From assembly GCA_002500745.1 (NCBI GenBank), contig DLST01000021.1, forward strand, positions 88,018 to 126,694: 38,677 nt of DNA, given 5' to 3'. The first letter of the stretch is position 1. Every line of letters starts with the position of its first letter. Source of the DNA: Sphingobacterium sp. UBA7855. GTDB lineage: Bacteria > Bacteroidota > Bacteroidia > Sphingobacteriales > Sphingobacteriaceae. Positions 36,159 through 38,677 of the stretch are shown here, in pieces. The notes under the pieces were generated by a model, which saw only the letters and a list, made by a program, of their open reading frames with translations, did not search any database and was not told the DNA's origin. A program made the translations under genes and the position numbers.

Positions 36159-37047
36159 TTTTCAATGACGTCATCGTCAGCGAGCCTGCTACAGCGTTGT
36201 CGTTGAAGAGAAAGAGTTCCTCATTTTTATCCTGTAAGCCCAATGTATAGATTAAAGGCAGGTAATGTTCAGGCGTTGGAATTGCCAAGTCAAACTCTTT
36301 ACCCTGTAACCTAAAATCAATTAAAGCCTGGTGGTTGCCGTCCTGTATAAATTTTTTCATTTTTTCATTTGCTATTGTCGCCCACTCAAAGGCATAACCA
36401 GTTGTGTTCAGCTTGTCCCAGGCCACCATTCGCAGATTGTGCACCATATTTCCGCTGCCGATAATCAGAACACCTTTTTTGCGTAGCTCGGTTAATTGCT
36501 GTGCAATCTCATAATGGTATGCAGCCGGCTTCGTATAATCGATGCTCATTTGAATAATGGGTACATCTGCATTGGGATAAAGATGTTTAACAACCGACCA
36601 AGATCCATGATCCAGTCCCCATTTATCGTCGAGGTGAATTTCCGCTTTGCTGACAATACGCTGCGTTTCTGCAGCGAGTGCCGGACTTCCAGGGGCTGGG
36701 TATTGCACATCAAATAAAGCTTGAGGAAAGCCGCCAAAATCATGTATGGTGGCCGGATGTTCCATAGCTGTGACAAATGTTCCACGTGTTTCCCAATGTG
36801 CAGATACCACTAGAATCGCCTTGGGCTTCTCGAAAGTCTGGCCTATTTTTTTGAACCCCTGCACAAATTCGTTGTCTTCGATGGCATTCATCGGACTTCC
36901 ATGGCCGAGAAATAGAACCGGATATTTGTCCGTTGCTTCGAGTTCGCCAGAAAATCTATGTAAGGAGCTCACATGGTGTGCTGCACCAATTAAAGGTAAT
37001 GTTGCCATAATTTTAATAAAATCCTTTCTACGCATTTTATAGATCAT
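36151..37047 (-). CDS. 4,5-DOPA dioxygenase-like extradiol dioxygenase (YgiD/DODA family), with N-terminal signal
   Basis: The 298-residue protein matches the class III extradiol dioxygenase family. Conserved metal or active-site residues lie in GHGSPMN, SAHWET, HGSWS, NMVHNLR and PTPEHYLPL. Members cleave catechol rings or act on related substrates; the natural substrate here is unknown. The N-terminus MRRKDFIKIMATLPLIGAA looks like a twin-arginine signal, making the protein longer than typical cytoplasmic YgiD (about 260-270). I keep the ATG at 37047; the next ATG at 37035 would start directly at the Arg pair. A TACCTTTG promoter element lies at 37070-37077. Confidence 0.88.
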   Translation of the reverse strand: MIYKMRRKDFIKIMATLPLIGAAHHVSSLHRFSGELEATDKYPVLFLGHGSPMNAIEDNEFVQGFKKIGQTFEKPKAILVVSAHWETRGTFVTAMEHPATIHDFGGFPQALFDVQYPAPGSPALAAETQRIVSKAEIHLDDKWGLDHGSWSVVKHLYPNADVPIIQMSIDYTKPAAYHYEIAQQLTELRKKGVLIIGSGNMVHNLRMVAWDKLNTTGYAFEWATIANEKMKKFIQDGNHQALIDFRLQGKEFDLAIPTPEHYLPLIYTLGLQDKNEELFLFNDNAVAGSLTMTSLKIG

Positions 37048-37069
37048 GTAATCGCGTCAATTTTCTGTA

Positions 37070-37077
37070 CAAAGGTA
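37070..37077 (-). promoter_or_regulatory. Predicted -7 element for the dioxygenase gene
   Basis: TACCTTTG on the minus strand is an exact TAnnTTTG match, 23-30 bp before the ATG at 37047. No -33 TTTG is visible. Confidence 0.5.
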
Positions 37078-37125
37078 AAAGATGGCGGTGAGGCAGGGGT
37101 ATAATAATTTGGTCAAACTGTTGTA

Positions 37126-37971
37126 CTATTCGGAAATAAGCTTCTGAATTTCATTTCTGAATTCAGAAGGCGTCATGCCGGCTTTCTTTTTGAAGACATT
37201 GGTAAAGTAAGCTTTTTCTTGATAGCCCAGTTCAAAGCCAATTTCCGATATTGTCTTATTCGTTGTCAACAGTAGATTTTTTGCTTCAATAAGTTTTCTT
37301 GTTTCAATAATCTCGGAAACGCTTTGTTGTAAGATACTCTGACAAATTAAATTTAGGTTTCGGGTAGACATAAAAAGTTTCTCCGCATAAAAATTAACTC
37401 CTTCCGGTCGTCGATAATTATTCTCTAAGATGGATAGAAAATTCTTGAAAGTTGTTCCCTGATTTTTTAATTGTTGCTGTGCATCTGGAAATTGCCTTTT
37501 CCGTTCGGATTCAATCATCGTAAAAATAGTACTCAGCAGTTGCTTAATGACACCATAATCGATAGCAGGCTGCAGTGTTTCCTGCTGCATGAGCTGACAC
37601 AAGGTCGTTAACCTGTCGAAGCAGTAGGGGCTAGCGAAGCTTAATGTTGCGTTTTCATGAAAGTGAGCATAGAGTTGGAAGGTAGTTTCGGGAATAAATT
37701 CGCTCTTGAAACGAATTACCCAAAATTCAATACGATTATTAGTCAAAAGAGGTTTGACGCGGTGGTTTTTGCCCTGCGTAACAAAACTTATAAAAGGGGC
37801 GGTATACGTTTTCGTTTTAAAGTCAATAAAATGTTCGAGCCTTCCGGCTACGCCAATAATGAGTTCCTCGAAATCATGCTGGTGTATTTCGTTTTTGGAT
37901 TGCTGAATACGCAGTGCCTCATCGGCGTCAATTTTATAGATTTTGAAAAGTTCGTTCAAAATGAGTAACAA
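37126..37971 (-). CDS. AraC-family transcriptional regulator
   Basis: The 281-residue protein has an N-terminal ligand-sensing half that starts HQHDFEELI, an AraC-type cupin pattern, and a C-terminal double HTH (about 185-278) with ISEIGFELGYQEKAYFTNVFKKKAGMTPSEFR. No in-frame ATG exists near the beginning, so it probably starts at TTG 37971 or the TTG at 37959. It lies 78 bp upstream of the dioxygenase on the same strand and may regulate it. It is the last ordinary gene before the atypical right-hand end. Confidence 0.9.
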   Translation of the reverse strand: MLLILNELFKIYKIDADEALRIQQSKNEIHQHDFEELIIGVAGRLEHFIDFKTKTYTAPFISFVTQGKNHRVKPLLTNNRIEFWVIRFKSEFIPETTFQLYAHFHENATLSFASPYCFDRLTTLCQLMQQETLQPAIDYGVIKQLLSTIFTMIESERKRQFPDAQQQLKNQGTTFKNFLSILENNYRRPEGVNFYAEKLFMSTRNLNLICQSILQQSVSEIIETRKLIEAKNLLLTTNKTISEIGFELGYQEKAYFTNVFKKKAGMTPSEFRNEIQKLISE

Positions 37972-38206
37972 TATTAATCACTATACGAATATACGGTTTC
38001 GCTTGGAGATTTTTTATTTTTAGACGTGTAGTAGGGTAGCTTGCGATGACTAATTATCTCCAACTTCGATTATATGGTATAGATGCTTTTTTTCCTGTTT
38101 CCGATTATGCTCTTTGGGTTTTGCTTTCATCGCTAGGCCATTGTGCTCCGAGTACGGGTAACCTGCGTTATGCCCTTCTTATCCATTAGTCTAGAATTTG
38201 TATACC
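37972..38206. other. Intergenic stretch, no confident gene
   Basis: This region lies between the AraC gene and the repeat structure. It holds a 47-codon ATG frame (38046-38189, plus) with no recognisable domain or ribosome site. I treat it as noncoding. Confidence 0.5.
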
Positions 38207-38304
38207 TATAGCTTAGCCTTAAGTTAGGTTTAGTATGGGTTCGACCTATACTAAACCTAAACAAACCCTAACTAAACCCTAAGTAAACCCTAAACTAAGC
38301 TATA
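38207..38304. repeat. Nested inverted repeat with telomere-like AAACCCTAA copies
   Basis: The outer arms TATAGCTTAG (38207-38216) and CTAAGCTATA (38295-38304) are perfect complements. Within them a 17-bp hairpin, 38224-38240 with 38244-38260 (one mismatched pair, G-T on the plus strand), has a 3-nt TCG loop. From 38251 follow four degenerate copies of an 11-bp unit, (C/G)TAAACCCTAA. I do not recognise this as a known element. Confidence 0.7.
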
Positions 38305-38349
38305 ACATGGTAGCGTCCTTGATGCCTTTGATCGGCCGTCCTATATTAC

Positions 38350-38531
38350 GCATTCGGCAGGCCATTTAGCACGGCGGTGCCTGCGGCATACAACCTATGC
38401 ACGAGACCACGCTTCAGTTCCCGGTGAACGTAATACAATTTGCTCCTACAATGCTGCGGTGCCGGCCTAACACGGCGCTGCCAACGGCATGCAACCTGCA
38501 CAAGATACCGGTCATGAGTTCCGCGGTGCGC
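38350..38531. repeat. Imperfect tandem duplication of about 101 bp, GC-rich
   Basis: CGGCATACAACC (38384-38395) recurs as CGGCATGCAACC (38485-38496), an offset of 101 bp. The flanks also align: CACGGCGGTGCC versus CACGGCGCTGCC before it, and CAGTTCCCGGTG versus GAGTTCCGCGGTG after it, with small indels. Both copies are GC-rich compared with the rest of the window. Confidence 0.65.
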
Positions 38532-38677
38532 CTTCTACCGGCTTCGTCCTCCCGGGCCATTTTGTCCTGGCGCAGCTGCTGGCCGCCCGCCTCCCCGCCC
38601 GGAGCTTCTTTTATCTGCGATCTGCCCCTGTAATTGCCTCCGGGAGGGGTCTTCTGAAAAATAATCTCCCATCCTTC
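38414..38677 (-). CDS. Possible C-terminal fragment of a gene entering from the right, unidentified
   Basis: The minus strand is open for 87 codons from the window edge to a TGA at 38414-38416. Codons are GC-rich at third positions, unlike the neighbours. The fragment begins EGWEIIFQKTPPGG and contains a basic, charged stretch (DKMAREDEAGRRRTAEL). No family is recognised. Long open frames arise easily in GC-rich DNA, and part of the frame lies in the tandem duplication, so it may not be coding. Confidence 0.3.
   Translation of the reverse strand, partial: EGWEIIFQKTPPGGNYRGRSQIKEAPGGEAGGQQLRQDKMAREDEAGRRRTAELMTGILCRLHAVGSAVLGRHRSIVGANCITFTGN

Noticed and set aside
38046..38189. 47-codon ATG frame on the plus strand near the right end
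   Set aside because: No recognisable domain, no ribosome site and it lies in an irregular intergenic region; too short to support.
38236..38247. GGTTCGACC-like sequence resembling the T arm of a tRNA, possible attachment site
   Set aside because: No acceptor stem, anticodon arm or CCA fits around it; the match is part of the longer hairpin.
38397..38633. 78-codon plus-strand frame in the GC-rich end
   Set aside because: It overlaps the tandem duplication, is rich in Pro, Ser and Cys as random GC-rich frames are, and the minus-strand frame is longer.

Overview
The window looks like a chromosomal segment from a Bacteroidetes bacterium of the Sphingobacteriaceae, most likely Sphingobacterium or a close relative. 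The reasons are AT-rich coding DNA, several starts preceded by the Bacteroidetes -7 element TAnnTTTG and few Shine-Dalgarno sites, SecD and SecF fused in one protein, the Bacteroidetes-specific families DUF4290 and DUF5606, and a TonB receptor. This assignment rests on sequence features only; no database search was run.

Region 1 (1-5737, minus strand) is a cell-shape operon read mreB, mreC, mreD, pbp2 (mrdA), rodA; rodA runs off the left edge. Region 2 (6175-13378, minus) holds a type II NADH dehydrogenase, a compact marR / ferredoxin-NADP reductase / adrenodoxin-type ferredoxin operon, fused secDF and a small outer-membrane barrel protein. Region 3 (13602-20925, plus) carries guaB, a PcrA/UvrD helicase, a DUF4290 protein with an Asn-rich tail, murA (with Asp in place of the usual catalytic Cys) and a putative lipoprotein. 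Region 4 (20991-24140) has DUF5606 and a cyclophilin on the minus strand, then radC, a SAM methyltransferase and a small exported protein on plus.

Region 5 (24241-31862, minus) reads a surface-antigen (BamA-like) barrel, a lipoprotein, a TonB receptor and a SWIM/SNF2 helicase; the last three are separated by only 18 and 9 bp. A divergent M1 metallopeptidase follows (32057-33934, plus). Region 6 (34095-37971, minus) is a stress or accessory cluster: an AraC regulator, a DODA-type dioxygenase, a doubtful small ORF, a SelW-like (Rdx) protein, and an ada-like / alkB pair for alkylation repair.

The last 700 bp (37972-38677) differ from the rest. They contain a 17-bp hairpin, telomere-like AAACCCTAA direct repeats inside an outer inverted repeat, then GC-rich DNA with an imperfect tandem duplication of about 101 bp and an open minus-strand frame running off the edge. 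This is the best candidate for a boundary with foreign or mobile DNA. Most of the window is housekeeping DNA, and I did not find clear evidence of a wholly new multi-gene system. The points most worth following are the MurA substitution, the orphan redox operon with its repeated operator-like sites, the TonB/SNF2 gene cluster and the right-hand end.
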